Source: Scalesia atractyloides (lineage: Eukaryota > Streptophyta > Magnoliopsida > Asterales > Asteraceae). From it: a DNA stretch of 64,000 nucleotides. The stretch covers positions 53,078,610 through 53,142,609 of the forward strand of contig CAMTDV010000013.1 of NCBI GenBank assembly GCA_947069175.1, written 5' to 3'. Shown here one piece after another: positions 23,142 through 34,095 of the stretch (the stretch's first letter is position 1; the number at the start of each line of letters is the position of its first letter). The notes beneath the pieces were generated by a model. The model ran no database searches and was not told the origin of the DNA. It saw nothing but the letters and a program-made list of their open reading frames with translations. The translations under genes were made by a program, and so were the position numbers.

Positions 23142-23959
23142 TATGGGGTTTGTTGTTTTCACCATCACCCTTCTTCTGGTATGGAATATGATAACGAATC
23201 TATTGATCGACACATTGAACCTTCAAGAAACGATGTTTGCCATTTTTTTAGTTTGATTTTAAAGTTTACTTTTTTATGTATGGAGTTTTGTAGAGAATGA
23301 CATTTGTTTTGAGTATGGCCAGTGAAATGGATGGTATGTTCCTTATATAATGATGTTTTAGGCGTGTTTTTAATGGGAATTTTTACAATAAATTAGAAGT
23401 AATAAGTCTCTGGAGTTTCAGAGGTTTCCTCATTTATATGATAGAATTTTGGCATTTTTGTCTTTTTTTCCTATCATAAGATTCTTTTATCCTTAATGAA
23501 CCCTACTCTTTTATGGAATTTCAAGAAATTTACGAAAACACCACCGCTTCAGTTTAGTTCCTAAATTGGTTTAATCCAATGGTTGCCTACCGTTCTCATT
23601 GTTTTCACACTTCAGGATTTTCTCCAAACCCTACCCATATATCTAACTACATTAAATTTATAACTCATTTTCAAAAAATATATTTTTTCAAAGAAGAAGA
23701 AAAATTAATTTAAAGTGTAGGTTTGAATATTACGAGCTGTGGAGGATAATTTCAACATATGTATTATATATTTCAAAACGTGTAGGATAAATTTTGAGGT
23801 GTGTAGACAAAAATTTAGTATGGAGACTAATTAATTAGTCAAATATAATAATAAATGAGATAAGAGAAAAACTATTTAATGTTTTACAATTGTACCTTTT
23901 ATTCTTTTTTTCTCAATTCAATTTTCTTCACAAATAAACTTCCCCGTATATATATAGTG
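23142..23959. other. AT-rich intergenic stretch
   Basis: Nothing recognised on either strand. Short poly-A/T runs only. Confidence 0.6.
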
Positions 23960-24290
23960 TAAGTATTAGGAGAAAACCCATAGTTATTGAGAAAACATAG
24001 GAAACTCTAACATCCCAACATTTTATGCTTTTGAAAAAAAGGCGCTGAGAGAATATTTAAAAAATAAACAAGCTTTGTGCAATGTGACTGTAACATTTGT
24101 TACATATAACTATTACACATGTTACACAAAAACTTCTTTATTTAAAAAAAATAGTCGATGCTTTTTTAATTTTTTGCTTAAAACTCTTAAAAACCATGTA
24201 CTTATATGTGTAAGTTTTTTCAAAATTTTTTTAAAAGGTTAGAGTTTTCTAGGTTTTTTCAATAACTAAGGGTTTCATATGTAACTCTCC
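23960..24290. mobile_element. Non-autonomous TIR element (MITE), class uncertain
   Basis: About 330 bp with inverted ends. The left end around 23975-24010 reads 'cccatagttattgagaaaacatagg', and the reverse complement of the right end (24240-24275) reads 'cccttagttattgaaaaaacctag'. Both continue into actctaac. The inverted match spans roughly 50 bp with a few mismatches. The interior is AT-rich and non-coding. Target duplication not resolved. Confidence 0.6.
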
Positions 24291-24339
24291 CGTGTGTGTA
24301 TATATACACACAAATTTAAGAAGTATTTTTGATATATAA

Positions 24340-26400
24340 TTGTTGGAATATGTTTTTCGAAAAAACAACTAGTTGAAAATTTTAGCATTTTGTATGAAAG
24401 TCGTCAGATATTGGTAAAACATGAATTATTTTTCGGATATTTGACAACAAGTAGGTGTTATATATTTATACTTGGTAAAACATGAATATGTTAACTAAGT
24501 ATCGAGGTATGTATGTTACATGGTTTGCATGGGGACATCGAATGCATAAAAGGTGCTAAAAGTTGATAATATATGCTTATGATTATTAGCATGATAACTT
24601 GGTGAACATGTTGTGCATAATATATATGGTATGTATATGTCTACATGATGCATCTTTGGTGAATACGTGTAAATATGTGTATGTACAAGTGTACGTATAA
24701 TGATGTTTGTGGCGATGAATGACTTTTGGGTATATATATATAAAATAATATAAACTATATTATTTTCCAAGAATATATCGTGTTTTGAAAACTATATCTT
24801 TATCTTTAGAATAAATATAGAAATTTGTTCGTGTTCGGTTTCATGGTTTGTGAAATGGTGTTTCATAATATAAATATATATTATTTTTGGTGGAAATATT
24901 TATATTCATAGACCGCGTGTGTAGCCATGGTTGGTTAAACATGTTTTTGGAATGGAATCCTGGTATTATTAACAATTCATTTAGTCTAAGCAAGTTTGAT
25001 GAACGATTTGTCGAGTAGACTCATCGTTAGGCCTTAGTACCTTATATGATTTAGGATACTTGTAGGTCGGGTTTTCTTTTTCGGACATCTTGTTTTATTA
25101 CTAAAATTTGCATGGAGTTCCAGGTTAGTTCACGGCCCCTTTATAATGTTTTCGTAGTTTTGGGGAAGACAAGCTTGCCTTATAAGTCATATGGTTTCAT
25201 GAATTGCTTAAAGTGTTAACGAAGTCATGCTTGCTTTATACTAAGTCATATGGTTTTCATGAAATGCACAGAAGGATTACGAAAACATGTGTAGTTTATA
25301 GTATACATGTTTTTCGTTTACATGGTACCTTAATTATGTAGGGATCAATCAAATCTTTATGTGCACATAAGGATGGTTGGTTTGAGCTCGGGGAGCCCTC
25401 GTATTATCATTATTTAGTAACCATTGGTTTATCGAGACCGCCGAACAATCGAATAGATATATTGGGTTTGACAAACCCTGCTCCTTGTTAGTCGTGACCC
25501 TTTTGGAGTGAAATTGTGTCCTAACTTTTTAGATGTTGTCATCATGAACGATCTATGAGGCAACGTTGTCATGGTTTGGTTACGGGCTTATGTCGACACA
25601 TATGTCAGTGGCCTATCTAGGCAATGATTTGATCATCATGATTCTCAATGGCTACACATACTATTTACTACCATATACATCATCGAAATTGCATGGGTGT
25701 CCAAAAAGTATTTGTGCTGCCAAGTATTTCATGGGGATGGGATTTCATGTTTATGGGTAATATTATAGATTTGCATACACTTGTTTGCATGTAAATGGTT
25801 TGTGAGGTGAACCCACGGGTGGGGTACTAAATTTTCAAACATGTTTTTGCATGAAAATGGTTTGCAAGGTAAATCCTCGAGCGAGTACTAGATTTTCATA
25901 TACTGGTTTGCAAGGTGAATCCTCGGACTAGTACTAGATTTTCATACACTTGTTTGTATGAAAATGGCTTGTGAGGTAAATCCTTGCGCGAGTACTAGAT
26001 TTTCATAAACTTGTTTACATGAAAATGGTTTGTGAGGTGAATCCTCAGGTGAGTACTAGATTTTCATACACTTGTTTGCATGAAAATGGTTTGCGAGGTG
26101 AATCCGTGAGCGATTTTCATAAAATGTTTTGCATGAAAATGGTTTGTGAGGTGTTTCCTCAAATAGATATTAGATTTCATACGATAAGTTGCATGAAAAT
26201 AAGTGTTATGAAAATAAGTGGTGAAGTGTTTCATCAACTGGTTTACAAGATTTTCATACAAATGTTGTGTGAAAATGGGTTTCTAGTATATGAAACCAAA
26301 CTAGACCAACATTATGTTGATGATTTTCTGCATGTTTTTCATGTTTCACCCAAGTGGGACTCCTTGTGAACTCACCAACATACATTCTGACATTTTTTAC
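24340..26400 (+). repeat. Decayed Gypsy-type LTR fragment
   Basis: The words 'gttagttcacggccccttta' at about 25120 and 'gtgaactcacca' at about 26368 recur in the same order in the solo LTR at 42176-45142 ('gagttcacggcccctaact' near 44104, 'gtgaactcactc' near 44758). Between them both have 'gggtttgacaaaccc/gcccgacaagcccc'-like segments. The fragment contains a minisatellite (25786-26280). No TG...CA ends or TSD were fixed. Confidence 0.45.
25786..26280. repeat. Minisatellite, about 55-65 bp units
   Basis: Seven or eight degenerate tandem units of the form 'gtttgcatgaaaatggttt', then 'gtgaggtgaatcctc' and 'gagtactagattttcataca'. Unit length varies and the last units are truncated. The open frames that run through it are by-products of the repeat. 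Confidence 0.8.
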
Positions 26401-26479
26401 CGTAATTTTCTATCCAATAGCTTTTTATTTGTTTTACTTGTTTGGTATTTTGAATATTCTTGTTAAGTCTTAGGATTGT

Positions 26480-26488
26480 AAGATATGA
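26480..26488. repeat. Left target duplication of the Mutator-like element
   Basis: aagatatga, repeated exactly at 27650-27658. Confidence 0.9.
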
Positions 26489-26765
26489 GAGTAAATCACA
26501 AAAATCATACGTTATGTTTGTATCGAATTACAAAGTATGTCATTTGCTTCAATAATTAAAAAAAATATACTTTATGTTTGCAAACCCTTGCGTGGTTCGC
26601 CATTTACCCTAAACCCATTGTATTTTTATGGTTAAATTTGACCAGGTGGACCCTATTTGAGGTCAAACTTGACTTTTAACATTTATATATATAAAACAAT
26701 TTTATTAAAAACTTAAAAAACCTATAGAAATTTATAACGCCTTTCTTTCAAACATACTTTCAGAA

Positions 26766-26782
26766 CCCCCCCCCCCCCCCCC
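26766..26782. repeat. Poly-C run
   Basis: Seventeen consecutive C, followed by C/A-rich sequence to about 26870. Confidence 0.95.
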
Positions 26783-26876
26783 ACCCCACACCCACCCCTC
26801 ACCTACCACTTACCACCACCACCTACACCATCCATCACCACCAAACCTACATACCACCACAAACCGCTGTAATACT

Positions 26877-26886
<10 letters not shown>

Positions 26887-26925
<39 letters not shown>
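26887..26925. repeat. TC microsatellite
   Basis: About 39 bp of TC repeats inside the Mutator-like element. A pyrimidine-rich stretch like this is common in plant 5' UTRs. An ATG (MATKISSHHYRLPTTTKNP) follows at about 26970 but runs only about 30 codons. Confidence 0.9.
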
Positions 26926-26931
<6 letters not shown>

Positions 26932-27658
26932 AAACACAAACACACAGACACACTCTCTCTATCCTCTCTATGGCCACCAAGATCTCTAGCCACCACTACC
27001 GCCTACCGACGACGACCAAGAACCCGACCCCCCCTCCCTTTCTCCTTCCTCTGAGATTGTAACCCCACTCATTCCTCTCTTTCCCACGACACACAATCAC
27101 CATAGTTACCATTTTTTCCCTCATTCTTATGTGATGTCAACATCCATGTTGCTACTTATCCTATATGCATGCTCGTCCTTGATTAATATTGATTTCAACT
27201 GCTAATGTGTATTAGAGGCCGAACTCGATCTCTAGGGTTTGGCTCTTGTTGTGCGGCTATACCCAGAAAAAGGCATGAATTTTCGTTGAGTTGGTCTTCA
27301 ACACACAAGATTATCATGTTCTAGATGTTTATTTTGCTTAAACATTTAGTTTAACCGTTGTGATTGAGGGTGAAACTAGGGTTACATATAATGTTTGTGT
27401 TCGTTTGTGACCAATGAGGAAGATGGGGTTTTAATAAAGAGTAATCAGAATAGGAGGGGAAAAGACAATAATGCCATCACGTGGCCCTACGTGACTAGAC
27501 TTAATTGTAAACATACACTGAATTTGCGGTAAAGGACATAGCGTATTATGGTTTGCAAACATAAAGTAGGTTTTCTATAATTATTAAAGGTAAAGAACAT
27601 ACTTTGCAATCCGATACAAACATAAAGAACGATTTTTTGTATTTTACTTAAGATATGA

Positions 27659-27983
27659 TCATATAATTTTTTTTTATTTTTTAAACATATAATTCATTTT
27701 GTTTAACATTTATATCACATATTCATATTTTGATTATTATAGAAAGAAAATTGTACTTTACAACCAAAATATATTCAGAGGGAAAGAAAAAAAAAGTAAT
27801 CCCATTTAGGATAATAAAAAAGAGGATAAATAAAAGGTAGTTTGAAACAACTAGCTTACTAACATTATAGAGATAAGAAAGAGAGATAGGGGAAATGGAT
27901 ATCTTATTTTGGTATATAATATGGATCACATGTGCCTCTATTTATGGGCTTGCTAGATGGGCGTTAAGTACATAGAGAGTCAT
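27659..27983. other. AT-rich stretch without recognised features
   Basis: No gene recognised. Minus-strand open frame 27929-27723 is hydrophobic only because of AT-rich composition. Confidence 0.6.
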
Positions 27984-28065
27984 GATATAATGGCAAATAC
28001 AAGTGGATAGTCACACCATTAATAGATATAATGGTAAATACAAGTGGATAGTCACACCATTAATA
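27984..28065. repeat. 41 bp tandem duplication
   Basis: Two head-to-tail copies starting 'gatataatggcaaatac' at 27984 and 'gatataatggtaaatac' at 28025, with one visible base difference. Confidence 0.9.
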
Positions 28066-28238
28066 GATAATAATTCAAAATTAAAAATGAAAACGAACAT
28101 CACCTTCATCATGAGTATTATCGTAAAACATAAGTTGTTTCGACATAAAATCAAATTGCTAATATCTAAAGATTAAATTACACTATCCACATATGAACTT
28201 GACTTGTTTGATTTGTTCTACTAAAGACACTTTTCTTA

Positions 28239-28751
28239 CATGTTGTTTGTTTTTTAAGAGGTAAAATGTTTGCAGTTTACGGACCTCATCTGCAAACATC
28301 TGTAGAAGAAAAGGTTGACCAAACCTCTGCAGTCTGTAAAAAGAAGGTTGTTTGTTTTTTTTATGTATGTAGACTTTTAAAATAAACTGATGGTGGACGG
28401 TGATGGTAGTAGACAATGATGGTGGGTCGTGGATGGTGGTGGTGGGTGGACGGTTGTGGGTGGTGGTAGACGGTGGTGAGTGGTGGACGGTGGTGATGGT
28501 GATGGACGGTGGTCGATGGTGGACGGTGGTGGTAGTGATGGACAATAGTGGTGTTTAACCCTCTGCAGACCCTAGAAAATCTTAGAAGTGGCTAGGCCAA
28601 GTCTGCAACAAGAACAGCTCGCACAGACATTTTTATTAAAACATTTTTGAAAAAACAAACAGTCTGTGTGTGACAAAGTCTGCACATGGTCTGTGCGGCG
28701 CAGACAAAAGAGTCTGCGCAGACCTTTTCAAAAAGAAAACAAACTAACACC
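28239..28751. mobile_element. Candidate PIF/Harbinger-type MITE with TTA target duplication
   Basis: 513 bp flanked by TTA at 28236-28238 and 28752-28754. The left end reads CATGTTGTTTGTTTTTT, and the reverse complement of the right end reads GGTGTTAGTTTGTTTTC. Both are followed by sub-terminal words containing tttgcag/tctgcgcagac. A 3 bp TTA/TAA duplication fits PIF/Harbinger. TIR similarity is moderate, so the class is tentative. The interior is a low-complexity GGT/ACC block. Confidence 0.5.
28390..28550. repeat. Low-complexity GGTGGT/GACGGT-rich block
   Basis: Imperfect repeats of ggtggacggtggt type. The His/Thr/Pro-rich open frame on the minus strand is a product of this composition. 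Confidence 0.9.
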
Positions 28752-28891
28752 TTATTCACCGAAAGAGTAGATGTTACTCATTTATCCATTTTGGTACATG
28801 AATTAACGACTATTTGGAGGGGTATGGTCCCAAAAACTTTGTGCCTGCGCCAGGGAACCATACCCTCAACAACAACATACTACAAGAATAA

Positions 28892-29285
28892 CCTTGCGCG
28901 CAATGCCCAACGGTGCGTCGATCTTGGAACCAACAGGTTGCCTAACAAGCCTTGCGCGCAAAGCACAACGGTATAGCAACCTTAACACTAATAGGTCGCA
29001 CAACGAGCCTTGTGCACTCTGCACAACGGCAAGTTAGACCTAGAAATATAGGTCACACAATGAACCTTGAGCACTCATCACATCGGCAAGTTAAACCGAC
29101 ACATGCAGGTCATACAACGAACCTTGCGCACTCAGCGCAACGGAAAGTTAGACCAACACATGCAGGTCACACAACGAACCTTGCGCACTTTGCGCAACGG
29201 CAAGTTAGACCGACACTAGCAGGTCGCACAATGAACCTTGCGTACTTAGCGCAATAGCAAGTTAGACCTAGAAGCACAGGCCCCT
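28892..29285. repeat. 57 bp tandem array in R1 5' LTR
   Basis: About seven units beginning 'ccttgcgcactcagcgcaacgg' and ending 'aggtcacacaacgaa'. Each unit starts with a small inverted repeat TTGCGC...GCGCAA. The unit is 57 bp, a multiple of three, so both strands stay open through it as 19-residue repeats without coding meaning. Confidence 0.9.
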
Positions 29286-29795
29286 TGACCTTGCGCAGAT
29301 CAAACAACCCTCTAGCCGCGAAGTCCCAAAAACTTGCAAAAGGACAAGACAAATATGAGAGCAACTCATAGTCTTGAGAACAAAAGGACTTAATCCCTAC
29401 AACTCTGCGCTGGCCAGAACACTGAAAGCCTCGCAAAAGGGAAAAGCGTAAAGAGGCGTTGACTACTTACGAGGGTACAAAGTGGCAGAGCTGTGACCCA
29501 ATGATTGCTCGGCAAGTTGTGTCAGACTGCGTCGCAAGAACGGTAATGCAAAGGCCAGACTGTACACCAACCACACTCACGCCAGTGACTGTCACACATT
29601 ATCCACTTTCGGCTGATGACAGGTCTAACACCAGGGACAGCTGCCATGACACGTGGCACCATTCAACATCCGACAAAACACACCTCCTGCCAGAGATCAT
29701 TAATGATCGATGCAGAGGGACAGAACGGATATCCCTGGTCGTCTGGGCCGGTCCCAAGGCCCATCAGCCCATCTCCCAAACAACCATTTTGTCGA

Positions 29796-29805
29796 CTATA
29801 AAATA
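29796..29805 (+). promoter_or_regulatory. TATA box of R1 5' LTR
   Basis: CTATAAAATA downstream of the array and about 300 bp before the LTR end. The 3' LTR has ctgtaaaata at the same place, so that copy has lost the consensus. Confidence 0.6.
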
Positions 29806-30108
29806 ATGGTCATACCTCAAGGTAAATTCATCTACACCCAGATACGAACGTACGATCAAACGAGTTTAGTTATTACTTACTTGCTATTACCTTGTACTAC
29901 CAAATACTTATTCTCACGCTAGAGTGTGGTCACGGAGAAAACCCTCCCCTTTTTACTCGTGAAGAGGCTAACGGCGTTGCTACTTTGCAGATTAGCTTGA
30001 AGTGAGATCACCCAGAATAACAAACGAGGGACAACCCTTTATGCAGAAAAACTAGGCTGTAACTAAGATATCTACGGATACCTCTCGGTTCAGCCAGTGT
30101 TTCTTCAT

Positions 30109-30121
30109 TGGCGGCATCCGT
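30109..30121 (+). other. Probable primer binding site of R1
   Basis: TGGCGGCATCCGT follows the LTR end by one base. TGGCGC-like starts are usual for Tat-lineage Gypsy elements. The exact tRNA cannot be named from this sequence. Confidence 0.5.
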
Positions 30122-30178
30122 TTTTTTACTCTCACATTCGTTTCCTCGTTTCATTTTTTTCTCAACTTTCACTTACAA

Positions 30179-31781
30179 ATGGCTGACTTTCCATCAAACA
30201 CACCACGAGGTCCTCGAGCTGAAGGAAAGAACCCAGTTCATGCCTCTCGACTCGACGGACAAGTGGAAGAAGTTTCTTCCGGGAATGCTGGTGCTCACCA
30301 CGACTACGGTCAAGTGAACATCCCGGTAACCCCCGGAGTTCAAATGGAGACTCCCTGCGTACCAATCACATCGGTCTTACCCCCGGGTGAGACTCTGATT
30401 TCTTGGTACATCAAGTCTCAAACGGGTCTGAATGTCGTCTACGCGCAACTCTGTGCGCAAACCAACACGTCCGTTGCGCTGGTGCAGCCAACTACTCATG
30501 TGCATTCTTCGCCTGCACCACGAGTACTCAGCTATGACTCGCCAGCTGGAGCGAGCATTCCATCACAACTCCGTACACGAGAGACGGGGTACAGCAGAAG
30601 TCTCACACTCATAGGCGAGCGTCCATCCACTCACGATTGGGCCCGCGTCCTCTAGAGGGGCGGGACACCCCGCGTGAGGAGGATCGAACTTATGGCGAGG
30701 GTGATAGTGCTAGTGTGTTTCACCGGCTTCCAAAAGATCATGCTGCTTACAATTCTGCACCACAGGCTGTTTATAACCCGGAGACGGAGTACAACTATAA
30801 CCTGGTCTACAGGCTGGCTGAAGCAGCCAAACACTCAAAATTCATAAAGGAGATCGCGCTCGCACCACTGGAGCGTACAAAACTTCCCTGCAACATGGGA
30901 AAGTACAATGGGTTGACAGACCCAGATGATCACTTGCGCTTGTTCAACGACGTAGGACTAATTGGAGGCTGGACACTGCCCATGTGGTGTCACTTGTTTG
31001 TTCAAACTCTCACAAGCGCTACGCCCCTATGGTTTGACAACTTACACACCGGTAAGCTTGCGTCATGGAACGACCTTAAAGACAAGTTCCTGACGCATTT
31101 CAGCCAGCAACGGCGATACGTCAGAGATTCCTCTAGCTTCATGAACATCTGGCGGCGTGATGACGAAAGTCTCGAAGACTTCATCACCCGCTACAATAAA
31201 GAGGTCCTGGAGATTGGAGACGTGCACGAAGACCTGATTCGTGCATAGTTCAAATACGCTATCTGCTACGACAAGATGATCAAAGTCTTGTCGGGAACTA
31301 CTAGCCTCCCAAAAAGCTGGGAGAAACTGATGGCGGCAGCAAAGGTATACGCGCAGACGAAGTGCAACCAAAATTCCAGTAGGCCTCCTCTACCCCATTA
31401 CTGTCCCCAAGACATGAGCAATAGTTTTGGGAAGAATAAAAGGAGTTGGAGGGAGTCCAGCCAAAGCCCTCCCTACTCACCGTTCAACGCACGCACGACA
31501 ATAAATAAGATTGCTACCCAGAGAGCAATCAAGCAAGATAATTACGATCGTCAATGGACATCATTGACGAAAACGCCGGCGGAAGTGCTCAGTACAGAAG
31601 ATCACCAGTTCAAACAGCCGCTGCCATTGAAGAACAAAAAAGGTCAAGACTCTAACCTTTTTGTGATTATCACAAAGATACGGGGCATGCAACCGACAAT
31701 TGCATCTCCTTGCGCATGGAGATCGAGAAGGCGCTAAAAAGTGGGAAGCTCATCCACTTACTTCAAAATGTGCGCAATTAG
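30179..31781 (+). pseudogene. Ty3-gypsy (Tat/Ogre-like) gag of R1, broken
   Basis: Structural Gag protein. It starts with ATG at 30179 (MADFPSNTPRGPRAEGKNPV). The first frame ends at 30655 after a frameshift near 30640. The second (30637-31248) has the retrotrans_gag core: KLPCNMGKYNGLTDPDDHL, SATPLWFDNL, SWNDLKDKFLTHFS, DDESLEDFITRYNKEV. A TAG at 31246 in the expected RAQFKYA context is probably a CAG to TAG change, and the frame continues to about 31650. After another shift the end reads FCDYHKDTGHATDNCISLR and stops at 31781; this C-x-x-H...H-x4-C segment is typical of the Gag end in this lineage. No protease follows. Total length about 530 residues. Confidence 0.85.
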
Positions 31782-32366
31782 GTGCGCCAAATTACTTGCG
31801 GCGGAGAGGACCCGAGTAATAAGAAGATGAAACAAGCTTTTGATCCTATGACCTAGGGTGGCCCAGCGCACAAGCACAGCCATCAGAAAAGTTGCACGCC
31901 ATACTAAGGCAATGCTACATGTGATTCATGCATGTTCAAATGTCCAGGCTTAATCGAATATATGCTCAGCGCACCAGCAACACCTATTATCTTATTGTCT
32001 AGTATGTACATGGCTCTTATGCCGTATTGTTAATAAAGACAATGGATACATATATTTCTTTATCTAGATGTTTTGTTACAAATGTGCGAAACCACTTTGG
32101 GTCTATGCAAAAACACCATGGTACACAATGGCTCATGAACAAAAATCACTACCTATTGCGTGCACATGGAAGGGGATGTTCATACACGAGTTCATTACCA
32201 GTTTTATTCGCTATACCTACACAAAGTTGTTCTCTTCACACAAATATTGTAACTCGAAAGAAAAACATCCATTCAATTAAAAGACAAAGATATGTACAAG
32301 CATGCGCAACGCGTAGTTACATTCAAGATGCTACATCAAATATATTACAATCAGAATCCTACACTA
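31782..32366. other. Convergent 3' spacer between R1 gag and the antisense gene
   Basis: 585 bp without a gene. AATAAA at 32032-32037 on the plus strand could serve as polyadenylation signal for a gag transcript. The antisense gene ends at 32367, so the two transcription units converge here. Plus-strand frames at 32027-32464 have no recognisable content. Confidence 0.55.
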
Positions 32367-32690
32367 CTATTCGCTCCCTGCGGCCTCGTCTTCTTCCGGA
32401 AATATATCTTTCAAGCGATCGACATAGTCATCATGTTGGAGCGCCTCGCTCACCAAATCCATAATCGGGAGTTGAAGACGGTCATACTCCTGCTTAGCCT
32501 GGGAGAAGGCAGCTTCGGTATCAACTCCACGATTGCCAGCGCGGTTGTTGTGCCATTGTACGTCCAATGCAAGAGTGACATGGTGTGCACACTCAGCATA
32601 ACCCTGCGCATACCCGTCATGGCGCGTAGTGACCATCAGCTTGGCCACTGCGCCGTCCAATTCCGCATAATTAAGGATGGAATTTGCGAT

Positions 32691-32756
32691 CTGCAATACA
32701 AGAACAACAGGATTAGAATCAAGACAAAGTGATCAAAGCACAAACGGAGTACTTAC
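32691..32756 (-). other. Intron of R1 antisense gene (66 nt)
   Basis: The minus strand reads GTAAGTACTCCG...TTGTATTGCAG. Exons on each side read NMLWMQNMELSM and then IANSILNYAELDG, matching a continuous family segment. Confidence 0.75.
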
Positions 32757-32982
32757 ATTGACAACTCCATATTTTGCATCCACAGCATGTTGTTGGCCAG
32801 CGACTCAGAGATGGCACGGGCGGCTTCAAAATCCTCAGGTTTTTTCTCGTCCGCGCCCACCTTGGCGTCTGCCAATTGCAGCCTCTCATTATCCTCCAGG
32901 TGCCTCGTTGTAATTCAGCCTTTTCCACCAAGGCCGCATGGAGATCCTTCTTTGCGCCCTCCAGAGTGGCGCAAGCCTCAAC

Positions 32983-33054
32983 CTGGTTATACACAACAAT
33001 GTTAGCTTAACAATCTATTGATCATACAACATAAATAAGTAGGGTAAATTTTAC
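32983..33054 (-). other. Intron of R1 antisense gene (72 nt)
   Basis: The minus strand reads GTAAAATTTACC...GTATAACCAG. It joins ...RIASVVNE to VEACATLEGAKKDLHAAL, an uninterrupted helical segment. Confidence 0.75.
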
Positions 33055-34021
33055 CTCATTCACTACGCTAGCGATGCGCCCTGGCCTCCGCGGCCACAGC
33101 AGAAGCCGCCTCCCTTTCCTTCTTCATGCGCTCTACTTCTCCGCGCATCCGGCCACTTCATCTCTCAAAGATTTTTTCTCGTTGTTATCCACACAAGCCT
33201 CCCTTCACAACTTCCGCTCCTCTGCAAGTGTGACAGCGGAGCTTACGGCCCTCTTCTTCCATCCCAGCACGGACCACTCCTTGGTCCACTGGGCTTTGAC
33301 AAACTTTGCCCTTTCAGCCTCCAGCTCAGATTTTTACGCAGCCACTTGAGCTCGCACATGGACCAGATCCGCTTGGGCAGCCTCAAATTTAGCATGTTCT
33401 TTGTGCATGCTCCGCCACTCCCTGATAATCTTGTGAGTGTTGAGGCGGAGCTAGCTGCTGCCTGGAGTAGGCGCGGTGTGTTTGCTCACGCGTCAGCTCT
33501 GCGCGCGCGCGCATTTTTGCTGGGGAATGTACCCTTGAACCACTCACGGCGTCCGGCCAGTGAGAGAAATCATCTCTCTTCTTCAACTTCCACACAGGGT
33601 TGTGGATCTCTTCAGCGTGGCCTTCATGATACGACCTGTAATAGAAATCACCCGGGGTTTCGTCCGGGCGGATTGGAGATTCTTCTACGGAAGGGCTTCT
33701 ACCAGATCCCCCAGCCTCACCCCGGGTGCTAGCTCGGCTACATGAGCCCCCTGTGGAGCATCTTCAACCACCTCCTCATCGGTAACCATAACCGGAAGTT
33801 CCGTCTCCTCAAAAACAACCCTAACACCTTCACCAACAACTCCCTCCACCACTACCTAGGCTCTACAGCCTCAACCTCCACCTGCACCTCCGCCGCCCCG
33901 GCAGTTGGCTCCCCACCCTATGCGCTTGAAGCCTGCGCTGTTTCAACCACAGGTGGGGGCATTGGAGTATCAATGGGCACGGCCGGAGTGGTGAAAGCAA
34001 CAAAAACTGCCTCACTTCCCC

Positions 34022-34095
34022 CTGCAAGACGACAAACAGTTAGGAAGATCCAAAAGAAAAAGAGTGGTGTAAAACACAAGTCAAAAGGTGTTTAC
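34022..34095 (-). other. Intron of R1 antisense gene (74 nt)
   Basis: The minus strand reads GTAAACACC...GTCTTGCAG. The frame AKLSLG continues after splicing as GSEAVFVAFTTPAVPIDTP without a shift. Confidence 0.75.

Larger units (their letters stand above)
26489..27649. mobile_element. Non-autonomous Mutator-like element with 9 bp target duplication
   Basis: 1,161 bp bounded by inverted repeats of about 100-135 bp. The left end 26489 reads gagtaaatcacaaaaatc, and the reverse complement of the right end reads aagtaaaatacaaaaaatc. Both continue through 'tatgtttgtatcg', 'caaagtatgt' and 'actttatgtttgcaaacc'. The 9 bp repeat aagatatga is present at 26480-26488 and 27650-27658. Long TIRs plus a 9 bp TSD are the signature of Mutator-like elements. 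The interior has poly-C, a TC run and a short ATG frame but no transposase. Confidence 0.9.
28815..30107 (+). repeat. 5' LTR of R1
   Basis: 1,293 bp from TGGAGGGGTATGG to GTTTCTTCA. It is collinear with 58252-59507 but carries an extra 36-37 bp within the first tandem unit. It contains a 57 bp tandem array, a TATA box at 29796 and downstream R/U5-like sequence. Open frames in this region (28686-29922) are artefacts of the array. Confidence 0.9.

Noticed and set aside
24516..24770. Minus-strand open frame rich in Ile, Tyr and His
   Set aside because: AT-rich, ends in TA repeats, no motif, inside LTR debris.
28183..28545. Minus-strand 120-residue His/Thr/Pro-rich open frame
   Set aside because: It exists only because of the GGT/GAC low-complexity block inside a MITE.
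28892..29285. CRISPR-like regular repeats
   Set aside because: Units are directly adjacent without unique spacers, lie in an LTR, and the genome is eukaryotic.
28686..29922. Several open frames on both strands with 19-residue repeats
   Set aside because: By-product of the 57 bp tandem array in the R1 LTR. The same frames recur in the other LTR at 58360-58755.
32027..32464. Plus-strand open frames of 60-146 residues
   Set aside because: They overlap the conserved end of the antisense gene or its 3' spacer and have no protein-like motif.
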